This document shows positions 1 to 10,500 of a DNA stretch of 64,000 bases, in pieces. The DNA is from Paroedura picta (lineage: Eukaryota; Chordata; Lepidosauria; Squamata; Gekkonidae), in the NCBI RefSeq assembly GCF_049243985.1, contig NC_135380.1, forward strand, positions 16,664,501 through 16,728,500. Reading direction: 5' to 3'. Under the pieces are notes generated by a model, which was not told the DNA's origin, searched no databases, and was given only the letters and a program-made list of their open reading frames with translations. Position 1 is the stretch's first letter, and each line of letters starts with the position of its first letter. Both the position numbers and the translations under genes were made by a program.

Positions 1-165
1 AGAAGCTGAGAGAGCCAGGTTCAAGTCCCCGCTGGGTGGCTTTGGGCCAGTCATTCTCTCCACCTAACCTACCTCGCAGGGCTGTTGTGAAAGAAAGCAG
101 AAGAGGGGAGCAAGCACGGTTCGGACGGACTTAGAAGGTCGTAATGCTGTTGAGGATTGCACTGC
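1..165 (+). mobile_element. MIR-type SINE, cut by left window edge
   Basis: CCAGGTTCAAGTCCCCGCTG box B and ACCTCGCAGGGCTGTTGTGA CORE region. The start lies outside the window. Confidence 0.65.
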
Positions 166-1020
166 CCAAAATTAGTGTGTATCCAGGTAAACACGATGAT
201 TTGGTTCTGAAATAATAGGTATCAAGATGTGGGTCAGCCCTATAAGTATTTCAGAAATGGGGGAGATAATCATTAGCTAGTTTGTATGTTTTAATCTATT
301 CAGCTATGGCTATTTTAAATATATAATGTTTATTAATTAATTATAATTTACTTTATTTGTATCTCACCTTAGTCCCCGGTGGGGAGCCAAGGTGGGTTAC
401 ATCGATCTCTCCTCCACTGTAGCCGAAGCTCAACATGATTCATGATACATTCTTTCAAAGCAGGAACAACATTCGGCTGTCATCTGGGCGTTCATCGGAG
501 ATGCCGCTGACAACGGACTCCTTTGCTCTTTCGCCAAACGCTCCGTCTCTTGGAGGCCACCCTGTCCTTCCCCTTCAAGTTAGGTGCAAATGTTGATGGA
601 CACGCTCTTTGAAGAGCACTTGGGAACCATAACGATCTAAATATCAAGCCGTTTCCAGGGGTGACAAATGGCAGCTGGCCTTCCTCCATTGACACCTGGC
701 ACGGGCACCGTCCTCCCCGGTTCTGAGAATGCCATTTGAATGGCATTTTACCCTCGAGTCAACAGGAAGAGCCGGAGCAGAACAGAAGGCCCCTGGAGTC
801 ACAGAGATACGGCCCTTGTTTTACTAGCCCCGCTTTGAGCACATGGCAAAGCTTCCAGCTCCTCCGCTGACGTGTCAATGGCACAACGGGGCTAAGAATG
901 GGCCACACTGAACTGGGGCCTTGTAGTCCCCTGTCTTGCTCAGGGACCATCAGGCTCCACCTTCAGGCTGAGGAAGATCAGAGAAGACTTCTGGGGAACA
1001 GCCATGTTAGTCTGTTAGAG

Positions 1021-1144
1021 CAGGGGTAGTCAACCTGTGGTCCTCCAGATGTTCGTGGACTACAATTCCCATGAGCCCCTGCCAGCGTTTGCATGGGAAT
1101 TGTAGTCCATGAACATCTGGAGGACCACAGGTTGACTACCCCTG
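1021..1144. mobile_element. Palindromic hAT MITE (copy 1)
   Basis: Terminal inverted repeats CAGGGGTAGTCAACCTG extend into an almost perfect hairpin. Flanks TGTTAGAG and TGTCAGAG match at 7 of 8 bases, fitting an 8-bp hAT target duplication. Confidence 0.85.
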
Positions 1145-2127
1145 TGTCAGAGGATTTCACACGTGTTGCATGATGCACTTTCGATGTGCTGTCGCAGCTT
1201 CATTTTCCTGCGGGAAACAGGAAAACCTACTTCTAAAGTGCATGGAAAGGGCATTATCCAATGTGTGCAGAGTAGGATTCAAGAGGTACATAGTGATAGA
1301 AGCCCACTTCAGCGGGTGCATTGTGTGGTTTCTAAGAAACCTTCACTCGATAGCCCGAGTGTGAGACGGCGCCTCCGGAATGGAACCACTTCTGTTGTAT
1401 GACACTTGCAGCCGCCCTCACAGGACTCATGGCACACAACAGCACAATGGGCCCCGTTACAATATCATTCTTTCGCTCTCTTTTACTCCCGGGACCTTGC
1501 GACCTTCTGAAGCTGAGGTGGGAACGGTTTCTGATGCCTTCTTCTCTTCCTTTGGAAGATCCGGCAATCCAGGATAAATACAGAGGGGGTCCCTGGGGAG
1601 GGCCCCTCTCTGCCCAATTCCATAATTCGAGGGTGGAAGAGGGCAATTCATTTCTCGCCAGGAGGAAACGGAGCACAGGGCCTGCAGAGTGGAATATCCA
1701 AGGAGTTCGGCTGCGGGCCGAGCTACGCGAACCAAGTTGCCCGCGTCAGCCAGAGGGACCAGAAGCCACACTGCACCTGCTGGTTCCCAGCAGCAATTCC
1801 ATTTGGAAATGCCACAGGGCCCCAGTTCAGATCAGGACTCTATTAAGGGGGAATGGCCTACCCCCTCCTGCCTACCCCTTCCGGAGCGATTTTCCTGAGC
1901 TGAAATGGCACCGGAGTGCCAGGAGTTCATTATTGACCTCAGGGGGGCCCTGTATGATTCAGCTCAGGAAGAGGGGGGGGGGAGAAGCCCCTCTTCCCTG
2001 TGTGCCGCCATCCGAATTAGAATCAGGCTCCTGTGGCTACTCCTAAATGGAGTGTCTGCCAGGAATTCAGAGCTGCAGCGTGGCTGTCAGTGCCCATGGC
2101 AAACCTGTGCCATTTGTATTTTGCAGC

Positions 2128-2281
2128 TTGGCACTGCCCTGACCTGGCTAGCTCAGCTCTCAGAAGCTAAGCAGAGTGGGCCCCGCTTTGCAGTTGGATG
2201 GGGGACCGCCAAGGGATGCCAGGGCTGTGATACAGATGCAGGCAATGGGGAAATGCCTATACATGTCTCTTGTCTTGAAAA
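2128..2281 (+). mobile_element. 5S rRNA-headed SINE, split by a hAT MITE
   Basis: CTCAGAAGCTAAGCAGAGTG and GGATGGGGGACCGCCAAGGG match the internal promoter region of 5S rRNA. A body with GGCAATGG and CTTGAAAACCC follows. MITE copy 2 interrupts the tail, which resumes after 2433. Confidence 0.75.
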
Positions 2282-2289
2282 CCCTAAGG

Positions 2290-2425
2290 CAGGGGTAGTC
2301 AAACTGCGGCCCTCCAGATGTCCTTGAACTACAATTCCCAGAAGCCCCTGCCAGCGAATGCTGGCAAGGGCTTCTGGGAATTGTAGTCCATGGACATCTG
2401 GAGGGCCGCAGTTTGACTACCCCTG
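2290..2425. mobile_element. Palindromic hAT MITE (copy 2)
   Basis: Same family, flanked by a perfect 8-bp duplication CCCTAAGG. It is inserted in the tail of a 5S-headed SINE. Confidence 0.9.
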
Positions 2426-2810
2426 CCCTAAGGGATTTCCTTAGGTTCTATGAAACTTGATGGACAAAAGAAAATTTGGTGCTAAGACCAGAAAACCTGG
2501 GTTGGTTGGTGTGTTTATACCACACTTTCAATGGGGATCCAAAGCAACTTCCAACATTGCTCTCCTTGGCTTCCTTTTCCCGATACAACCACCACCCTGT
2601 GAGGTGCATAAGGCAGAGGGGAATCTGCATGCCTGGTTCAGATCCTCTGTGGGGGATGCCGTCGTACAGGGGGGTTTCCACAGTGGGCCAGGGGAAATGG
2701 AATGTGGGGAGAAGCTTAAGAACCATCTTCCCTGATCCAAACCGCCTCCCCTCTACACATGTATGGGAAACATGAAACTTGAGAACACACAAGAGATTGG
2801 TTCAAGTTAG

Positions 2811-3060
2811 AGTTGCCAACCTCCAGGTGGGATATTAACAAACTTCATGTAGAACCTCCAGGCAGGGCCTGGAGATCTCCTGGAATTGCAACTGATCTCC
2901 AGATTACAAAAATCTGCTCCCCGGAAGAAAATGGCTGATTTGGTCAACATGATGGCATTATATCCCACCGAGATCTATCTTCTCTCCCCAATCCCCGTAC
3001 ACCCCAGGCTGCACTCCCAAATCTCTACGAATTTCTCAGCCCAGAGTTGGCAACCCTAGT
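2811..3060. mobile_element. DNA-transposon-like MITE, GTTGCCAAC family
   Basis: Opens AGTTGCCAACCTCCAG and closes GAGTTGGCAACCCTAG, an inverted terminal repeat. Inside is the line CCTGGAGATCTCCTGGAATT, shared with three other copies in the window. Superfamily not assigned. Confidence 0.65.
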
Positions 3061-3954
3061 TCAGGCCCTGAGCCACGAAGCTCATTGGATGCCTTTGAGC
3101 CAGCGACTGTCTCTCAGCCTAAACTCCTTTGCAAGGTTACTGTAAGGGGAAACACCTTGAGCATGATAGATCGCATCCACAATTAAGGAGAACCAGCCAA
3201 GGTTCAAAGAGAAAAGGAGCTTAGTTTACCTCTAGTCCACATCACTATTGGCCTGAGAAAGAGTTCTGTGTGCCTCAGAAAGGTTGCACTGGAATTGTCG
3301 GGTGGTCCAATGAAAAGTCAACTTCTATACAAATTGTAGCAATACAGATGGCAACACTTTGATGGAAGAAGATCAGACAGATGGAAGCCCACTCGTGAGC
3401 CTTTGTTGTTGGCATTTTGCAGGCGCTGACCCTGACGGAGATATTGAGCATGAGCCATAATAACTCGCTTTGATTCTTCTGCACCTTCTGCTGCCACCTC
3501 AACAGGTGAACATCTCTCACAAATGCAAGGTCACATACCAAAGGCTCTTGTTTCTACCCAGCCGCCAAGGGGAGGGAGAGGAAGAGAAGGCTGCCAAATC
3601 TGACACGGCACAGATTTCACGAGTTGGTTCTGAAGGCCGCCGAGATAAGACCACCCTGAAATCTGGCATTTTCTCAGGACCACCCAGAGAAAGCCGGCCC
3701 ACAGGGATGAGAAGAGAGACCTGGACCAAGCACCAACTGAAGCCCAAGTAGGAACCCACTGAGAAGACATTAGCGACTTGAAAAGAGGAGGAAGGGTGAT
3801 CAAGAGGTGATGTGATCATTAGCACTTTTGTAAGTCTTTAGATCATGAATCCACAGAAGAAGAAAAAAACTGTGATTTACTGCAGCATATGCTACAGAGA
3901 GTCAGTACAGTGAGGTGACCAGTGCTAGCTTAGGATCTGAGAGCCGGATGATGA

Positions 3955-4233
3955 AGAAGAAGAGTTTGTTCTTATATGCCGCTTTTCTCTACCCGAAGGA
4001 GTCTCAAAGCGGTTTACAATCACCTTCCCTTTCCTCTCCCCACAACAGAGACCCTGTGAGGTGGGTGAGGATGAGAGAGCCCTGATATTACTGCTCGGTC
4101 ACAACTGTTTCATCAGTGCTGTGGCGAGCTCAAGGTAACCCAGCTGGCTGCATGTGGGGAGCGCAGATTCAAACCCGGCTCGCCAGATTAGAAGTCCAAA
4201 GTCCGCACTCCTAACCACTACACCATGCTGGCG
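3955..4233 (-). mobile_element. MIR-type tRNA SINE, reversed
   Basis: The right end is a reversed tRNA-like head (ACTCCTAACCACTACACC with box B TCAAACCCGGCTCG). The left end is the 3' tail TTCTTATATGCCGC plus a GAA repeat. CORE/MIR-like middle. Confidence 0.8.
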
Positions 4234-5107
4234 AATTCCCACTCAACCATGGAAGCTCGTTGGGTGACTTTGAGCCAGCTGGTCTCTCTCAGCCTCACAG
4301 AGTGGTGATTGTGAAAATGGGAAGGCAGCAGGAAAAAATGTCACACGGCCCTCCTGATCTTTCCTGGGGGGGAAAGTCAAGGTATAAATGTCTAAAGAAA
4401 TGACAGATTCTGTGGGTTTCACCAGACGTGCTGAATCTTTCTCAGACACCCAAGGCATCGGAAAGAGAGAGGGGGAAGGAGAGAAAAGAATCTGCAAACA
4501 GAGGGGATTTAAAGGCTATGAAATATAATAGGAGTGGGTGAAAAGTATATTTCTTACTGATACTCTCCCTTTGAGTAGGAGATGGGAGCTAACTCTGCTG
4601 AGGACACTCTGTTCTAAACTGTCTCAGCTTTAACTTTCCCTCTTGTGCAAGAGGTGTCATCTGTCAGATTTCTATGCAAGACTCAAAAGTGTGGATCATC
4701 TAGACAGGGACTTGTGTGTTCCAGGGAGAACATTGGAAGCCAAACGTGGAAATGATGATTCCACTTTAAATACATAAGATTGAAAGAATGAAGATGGCCC
4801 AGGGCACTATATGTTCCTTTGTTGTTGTCGTTAGGATTAAATGTTCTTCATAACGTATACAAAACTGCAAGTTTTCTTCTGTGTACAGTCCAGCTAAACT
4901 TTGTAATGGAGAGGACTAGGAACATGCTTCCTAAAAAAAAATCCCTAAACTCACAACAAACTTGAGTTCCATATCCCAAACTTTTCATGGAATACACATG
5001 ACACTGCATTTCTGTCCATGCCATCCGGAGCAGGGTTACACCCTTCTAAATTTATTGACCTCAGTGGATTTATAACAGCATGACTCTTCTTAGGATTACA
5101 CAGTTGG

Positions 5108-5536
5108 TGCAGAATAAAAAGAAGAGTTGGTTCTTATATGCCACCTTTCTCTACCAGAAGGAGTCTCAAAACGGCTTAGTCACCTTCCCTTTCCTCTCCC
5201 CACAACACGCACCCTGTGAGGGAGGTGAGGCTGAGAGAGCCCTGATATTACTGAAGAAGAAGAAGAGTTGGTTCTTATATGCCACCTTTCTCTACCAGAA
5301 GGAGTCTCAAAACGGCTTACAGTCACCTTCCCTTTCCTCTCCCCACAACAGACACCCTGTGAGGGAGGTGAGCCTGAGAGAGCCCTGATATCACTGCTCG
5401 GTCAGAACAGCTTTATCAATGCTGTGAAGAGCCCAAGGTCACCCAGCTAGCTGCATGTGGAGGAGCGCGGAATCAAACCCGGCTCACCAGATTAGAAGTT
5501 TGCACTCCTAACCACTACACCAAGCTGTCTCTCCAA
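5108..5536 (-). mobile_element. MIR-type tRNA SINE with tandem duplication of its 3' half
   Basis: The 3' half appears twice, at 5108-5253 and 5257-5406. Both copies share the variants ATGCCACCTTTCTC and CTCAAAACGGCTTA. The head is present once at the right. Confidence 0.8.
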
Positions 5537-6454
5537 GGCAGCAGAAAGGGACCAGAACCACATGAGCACACATTCTGGCTGCCAGCACTTGAAAGAAAGG
5601 CAGCAGCTGTCCACGAGGCAGGTTTGAGATTGTGCAGTGCAGTTAAGAGATGAAAGGAACGAGATTAAAGGATTAGAAAGCCACCACTGCAAATACATGG
5701 CGATGAAATAAATTTTTATCAGGAATAAAGAATGGATCGGCCACATGACAATGGGTGTTACGGTGTACGAAAAGGAATGAGTCAGGCTGCAAGCCGTGAC
5801 GGAAAAGGTACAAGGCACTCTGATGGGGCATAAAGGAGGAGATTGGAAATCAGGACAAAGAGCATGAAGAAGATGCAAGATAGCGTACTGTTGGGTTATT
5901 CGAGGGGCAATTCTAAAGAGAACGCCTCTGTGCCAGAATCTGTCACCATAATCAAGCAACATCTATATAGACACACTTCAGGAACCTTTGAGTTCAGTTG
6001 TAGTTCACAAAAACACTGGAGAAAGAAAAAAAACTGTCCACATCAGTAATTAATGGCAGACACTTTCCCTGTTGTAAAAAGAAATAATTAAAAGAGACTA
6101 GTTGCTGGCCCCATTCATCTCCACCCAAGAAATAGGTCTTGGGTGGAAAAGGGTTGCTGAAGAACTGCTGAAGTCATTTCTTTTAAAGAAAAATTGCGTT
6201 GCTCTTTAAAACAGACGATCTTATGAAGATCTGTCTAAGATCTTATGAAGAACTACAGCTAATGAAAAACTTGCAGACCCCAGTAAAAACTAATGCCACT
6301 GCCGCCTTATGCAGAGTTACACCAATCTACCGCCATTCAAAACCAAGGGGCTCAAACTATAGGAAGTCTGTGGGGGTCTCCATAAATGGGAAGTGAATGG
6401 GCAGCAAAGAACACCAAGATAGCAGTTTCAGATCCAGTTGTCAGGTCTGGACTG

Positions 6455-6620
6455 GGACATTCCTGGAGATATGGGGGGGGGGAGCCTGGGGACCCCAGTG
6501 GGGTATAATGCCAGAGAGGCCACCTTCCAACGCAGCCCTTTTCTCTAGGGAAAGTGACTTCTATAGCCAGTTGTGATTCCGGGAGATCTCCAGCCACCGC
6601 CTGGAGACCAGCAACCTTCG
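6455..6620. mobile_element. GTTGCCAAC-family MITE fragment, reversed
   Basis: Shares GTGATTCCGGGAGATCTCCA and TGGGGTATAATGCC with the copy at 2811, in opposite orientation. Only one weak end remains. Confidence 0.55.
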
Positions 6621-7004
6621 ATTCCGAAGGTCGCTGTGTTGGTCCGCAGGAGAACAGCTCGATTCGAATCCAGTAGCCCCTTGGAGAGCAACAAGACTCA
6701 GAGCTGCCTTCCTCAGATCCCACACAGCCCCCCGCACAGGACTTTGACCGAACCCATCCCTGGCTTTCAAGCAGCCGCGTTCCGACTGACTTAACCCGGC
6801 AGGCCGACGAGCGAGGAGCGGCGGATGTTTCCAAAGGCATGCAAGCAGCTCTTCAATAACAAACAAAACGCTGTAGCCGGCGAGCGTAACTTGGACACGG
6901 CATACGCAGACCGGTGCTACGGTTTGCTTCCACTTAATGCTGAATGGGATTTTAAATGTTATAATATGTATTCTACTGAGCACTGCACTCCATTTCAATC
7001 CTCT

Positions 7005-7076
7005 GTGGGCCGCCCTGAGCCTGCCTACAAGGGAGAGCGGCATATAAATGCAAAATAAAAATAATAAAAATAAAAA
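7005..7076 (+). mobile_element. L2/MIR-like 3' tail
   Basis: CGCCCTGAGCCTGCCTACAA then GGCATATAAATGCAAAATAA and AAATAA repeats. Confidence 0.5.
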
Positions 7077-7224
7077 CTGAGGAAGAGTGCTTGCACTCGA
7101 AAGCGCACGCCTTGAATAAATCTTTGCTGGCCTTAAAGGTGCCCCGGGACTCTGATTAAAAAATAATAGTAAAAATACCCTTGGAAGCAACACGCCGCTT
7201 TGCGCAGCAGAACTGACCGGACCA

Positions 7225-7390
7225 AAGGCGGCGCAGGAAGAGGCGTGGCGCCCCTCCCCTCCGAGGACTACACTTCCCGGCGTGCTTGGCGGTCGGTCGG
7301 GGGCGTGGCAGGGGGCGTGGCGGGGAGCCCGTCGGAGGCTGCTGGACTGTCGGTGCGCGGAGTCGCCTCGCCGCCTCGCTCCGTCCCTCC
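7225..7390 (+). promoter_or_regulatory. EIF4EBP1 CpG-rich, TATA-less promoter and 5' UTR
   Basis: A sharp rise in CpG begins near 7225 and runs through exon 1. It has no TATA box. Two GC/GT boxes of the form GGGGGCGTGG (about 7298-7318) fit Sp/KLF factors and sit just upstream of the likely start site. A ZNF143-type site lies 5' of them. The transcription start cannot be fixed from sequence alone. Confidence 0.7.
7267..7285 (+). promoter_or_regulatory. ZNF143/THAP11-type (SBS) site in EIF4EBP1 promoter
   Basis: ACTACACTTCCCGGCGTGC closely matches the SBS consensus ACTACAATTCCCAGCATGC known from many TATA-less vertebrate promoters. The position, about 105-125 bases upstream of the ATG in a CpG island, is where functional sites usually lie. 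The motif match is direct; occupancy is inferred. Confidence 0.65.
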
Positions 7391-7556
7391 ATGTCTGCCG
7401 CCAGCTGCTGCCGACCCCCTCCGCCGCAGGGGCAGACGCTGAGCCGGGACATCCCCGGGCCCGCCAAGCGGCTGAGCCTCCCCGATGGGGTCCCGCTCCC
7501 TCCCGGGGACTACAGCACCACGCCGGGCGGGACGCTCTTCGGGACGACGCCGGGGG
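7391..7556 (+). CDS. EIF4EBP1: EIF4EBP1 coding exon 1
   Basis: Codes for residues 1-55 plus the first base of codon 56. It begins MSAASCCRPPPP and ends in the second TTPGG. The donor is G|GTGAGG at 7557. The N-terminus is about seven residues longer than in human and proline-rich. Confidence 0.93.
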
Positions 7557-10500
7557 GTGAGGCGGGGCTGGGGCGGCGGGAGGGTCCTTCCCGGGCCCCT
7601 TGGGCGTGTGCAGAGTGCCGCTTGGGAATGGCCCCCCGCCCCGGGGTTTGGAGCACGTGCGACGCTCGGCGCGCACTCTGAGCATGTGCAAAGTTTGGCA
7701 CTTAAGCGTATGCAGTCCCCCACCCACCCCCCAGCCCTGCTGAGGAGTGGCAAGTGCTTCGATATAGGGGTCCAGGAGGGTGCCATGAGGCTGTGGCCAT
7801 GAATGAGGGGTGGCTATTGGGGATAATTGGAGTAAGCTACTTTAATTTTATTTTTTTTTCCTCCTCTAGTGGTGTTCGCCATGCATGCCTTCGTGCATGT
7901 GCGGAGCACTGCCTTTCCTGGACATGTAGTCTGAGCTATGAAATTGCAGCAGAGGGCTTTGCCCTGGCATATCCCCTTCTAGCTGTTTAGATACTCGGCC
8001 TGTTGCTTGCGCTTCTCAAGAGCAGGCGACCCCTTGTTCAAACAGGCAGATTGTGGAGCTCATTTGAGGCAAGGCTAAAACACGAGGTTTGTTTTTATTT
8101 GGGTTACACATGGGATGGTGCGAGGTCAGTTTTGTTTTGTCGTTTGCCTGGCTGCAAATTAAACACGCCCTTTGCATAAATGAGATGCATGTGCGCTGAA
8201 GTCCCCTGTGTGCTTCAAGGTATTTGAGCATTAAGCATCGTTATGGAGAGAGGGCTCTTGGCATGAGCCCCAGCATCTCTCCTTTGTCTGTATATTAAAA
8301 AACTGCTCAATTTATAAGGCTAGGAGAACATTTCTGACTTTAGGGTGGGGTAGGTATTATGAGACCACTCCAAAGCAGAGCAGAGCCTGAAAACCAGTTT
8401 TCTGAACTCTGAAATCAACATGAAACATCTGAAACAACAGCTCCATTGACTGTGTAGGAACAGCCCCCCCCCCCCAAAAAAATGCCTGAGGTTTTAAAAT
8501 ATCAGATAATGCAGCTCCTTCAAGGGTCTCAGTGGGTGCCTTTGGTACAGAAAGAACCAAAACAACAGACTGGAGACACTTGGAGGATACCCAAAAAGTG
8601 GTCTTCAGTTTGCACGGAGAGGGTGGGTATTGTGGAGTTGAGAGAGGGGGGCTGGGGATGATGGGGAGGGGGGTGTATGTAGAAGGATTTGGGCCACAAG
8701 GCAGAGGATGATGCCTGGGATTGGAACACGAGGTAGTAGATGGTTGCAGATAAGCAGATGTTGCAAGGTGCTTGTATGTAGGGGCTGTGGAGAGAATGAT
8801 GTGCAGATCTTGTAGCTGCTTTGGGACTTGGCGTGTGCTTTGCTGCCTCTAACAAGATTGGCTGAAGCCCAGCATTGCTTTTGCTTGCAGGAAATGTGGC
8901 AGACTTGAAGGTGCTACGGAATTTAGGTTTTTGCTGCCAAAACTACACAAACACAGCAAACCCCCTGGAACCCTGCAGGCAGCTCCTTAATGTTGCACTG
9001 TCCCATGCGCTTGCTCAGAGCTCAGTCCCACAGAGAGATTCATAGTGCTTACTTCCAAGGAAATATTCTTATAAGTTGCAGGCTTTCTCCATCTTTTTGC
9101 TCTGGGGATGGGAGAAGGATGGATTTCTCTGATTCTGGAGAATGCACTTCTTCTGAAAGCTGTGTACCTTATAGCAGGGGTAGTCAACCTGCGGCCCTCC
9201 ATGAGGGAATTGTAGTCCATGAACATCTGGAGGACCACAGGTTGATTACCCCTGCCTTATAGCAGCTTGGAATGGAATCTCTCCGGGAAACTAAGACCAG
9301 CCTGCATCCAGAGCTATTGGATCATCTGTTAATGAGTTTTCTGGAGAGGACAGGGGGTATTAAGAGGTGGGTAAGTCTGTCCTCGCAGAGCAGTGATGCT
9401 GGAAGTGGTTGAGGGACTGCAGGAAGGGAGATTTATCCTGTGGGCAGTCATGCGGACAGCCTTTCCAAACTTTCTCTAGTGTACAGGAGCTTCATCCTAA
9501 ACTGGAGAGATAAATGGCCTGGCTTCTATTTTCCCTCTCACAGTCTGTTCAGCTTCAGACAGACTGTGTTCTATAGCATTTATGGAAAATAAACTCTTGA
9601 CATAGAAATCAGGGAGAGCCAACTGAGCTGGGGAATGTTTGGCTATAAATATTTGTGCTAGAAGAATAATAATGATTGTTCATGGTTTATAGCGAACTGT
9701 TCAATGGTTATTGTTATATTCGGCCAAGGAAACAAGACCTGTGACGGTCTTCTTAGTAACAGTAATAACACATAGCATTTGTATAGTGCTTTCGTTGTTC
9801 AAAGCATTTTATAAATGTTACCTTCAAGCAGCGTGTTGGGTGGGCACACACTAAGTTACTAGCATCCCTACACTGCAGAGCCAAAGGCTGGGGTATACTT
9901 TAAAGCAGGGGTAGTCAACCTGTGGTCCTCCAGATGTCCATGGACTACAATTCCCATGAGCCCCTGCCAGCAAATGCTGGCAGGGGCTCATGGGAATTGT
10001 AGCCCATGGACATCTGGAGGACCACAGGTTGACTACACATGCTTTAAACAATTTCATTTCATAGAGGTATTGAAGTACCAATTCATTTACAAGTGAGAGG
10101 AACAACCACTGAGGAAATTATCTAGAAATCCGTTTTGGTTGGATCCTGCAATAAAGCCATACAGAAAGAAGAGACCTTTTATTTTCTTTATTCTGTATAA
10201 AGTTTGCAAACATTGCTACTAGCCTTGGAACAGGTTTTTCTTTCTTTTTGGTAGCATAATACACACAACATGCACTCCAGATGTAGCTGCAGATTTCTCT
10301 TGCCCCTATCCTTTCTGTCTGTACTGCCTCACATCTGTTCTGTGCACTAGCCAGGGCCCTGTTAAAGCTGAGCTCTGTTACTGTGCCAGCCCTTGTTGTT
10401 TGTGGCCAGAGGGGAGGTGTGCCCGGCTCTGTTTGTTCTGAGTCAAGAATGATTCACTGGCATGCACCCAAAGGCCTTCATAACAACGTGCTTTATAGTG

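Larger units (their letters stand above)
1..7224. other. Intergenic region upstream of EIF4EBP1
   Basis: No gene recognised. It holds SINE and MITE copies listed separately and unassigned sequence. From about 1400 to 2050 lies a GC-richer block open on both strands that matches nothing I recognise. 3065-3950, 4400-5090 and 5540-6450 show no clear feature beyond short MIR/L2-like remnants near 2495-2640 and 3095-3160. Confidence 0.6.

Noticed and set aside
2128-2281. Possible genuine 5S rRNA gene
   Set aside because: Only the internal region matches, it is diverged, it is fused to a shared SINE body, and no Pol III terminator follows.
6561-7727. 388-codon open frame on the minus strand across the EIF4EBP1 promoter and exon 1
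   Set aside because: It is antisense to a real exon in GC-rich DNA that has few stops, has no recognisable domain, and runs through a MITE fragment.
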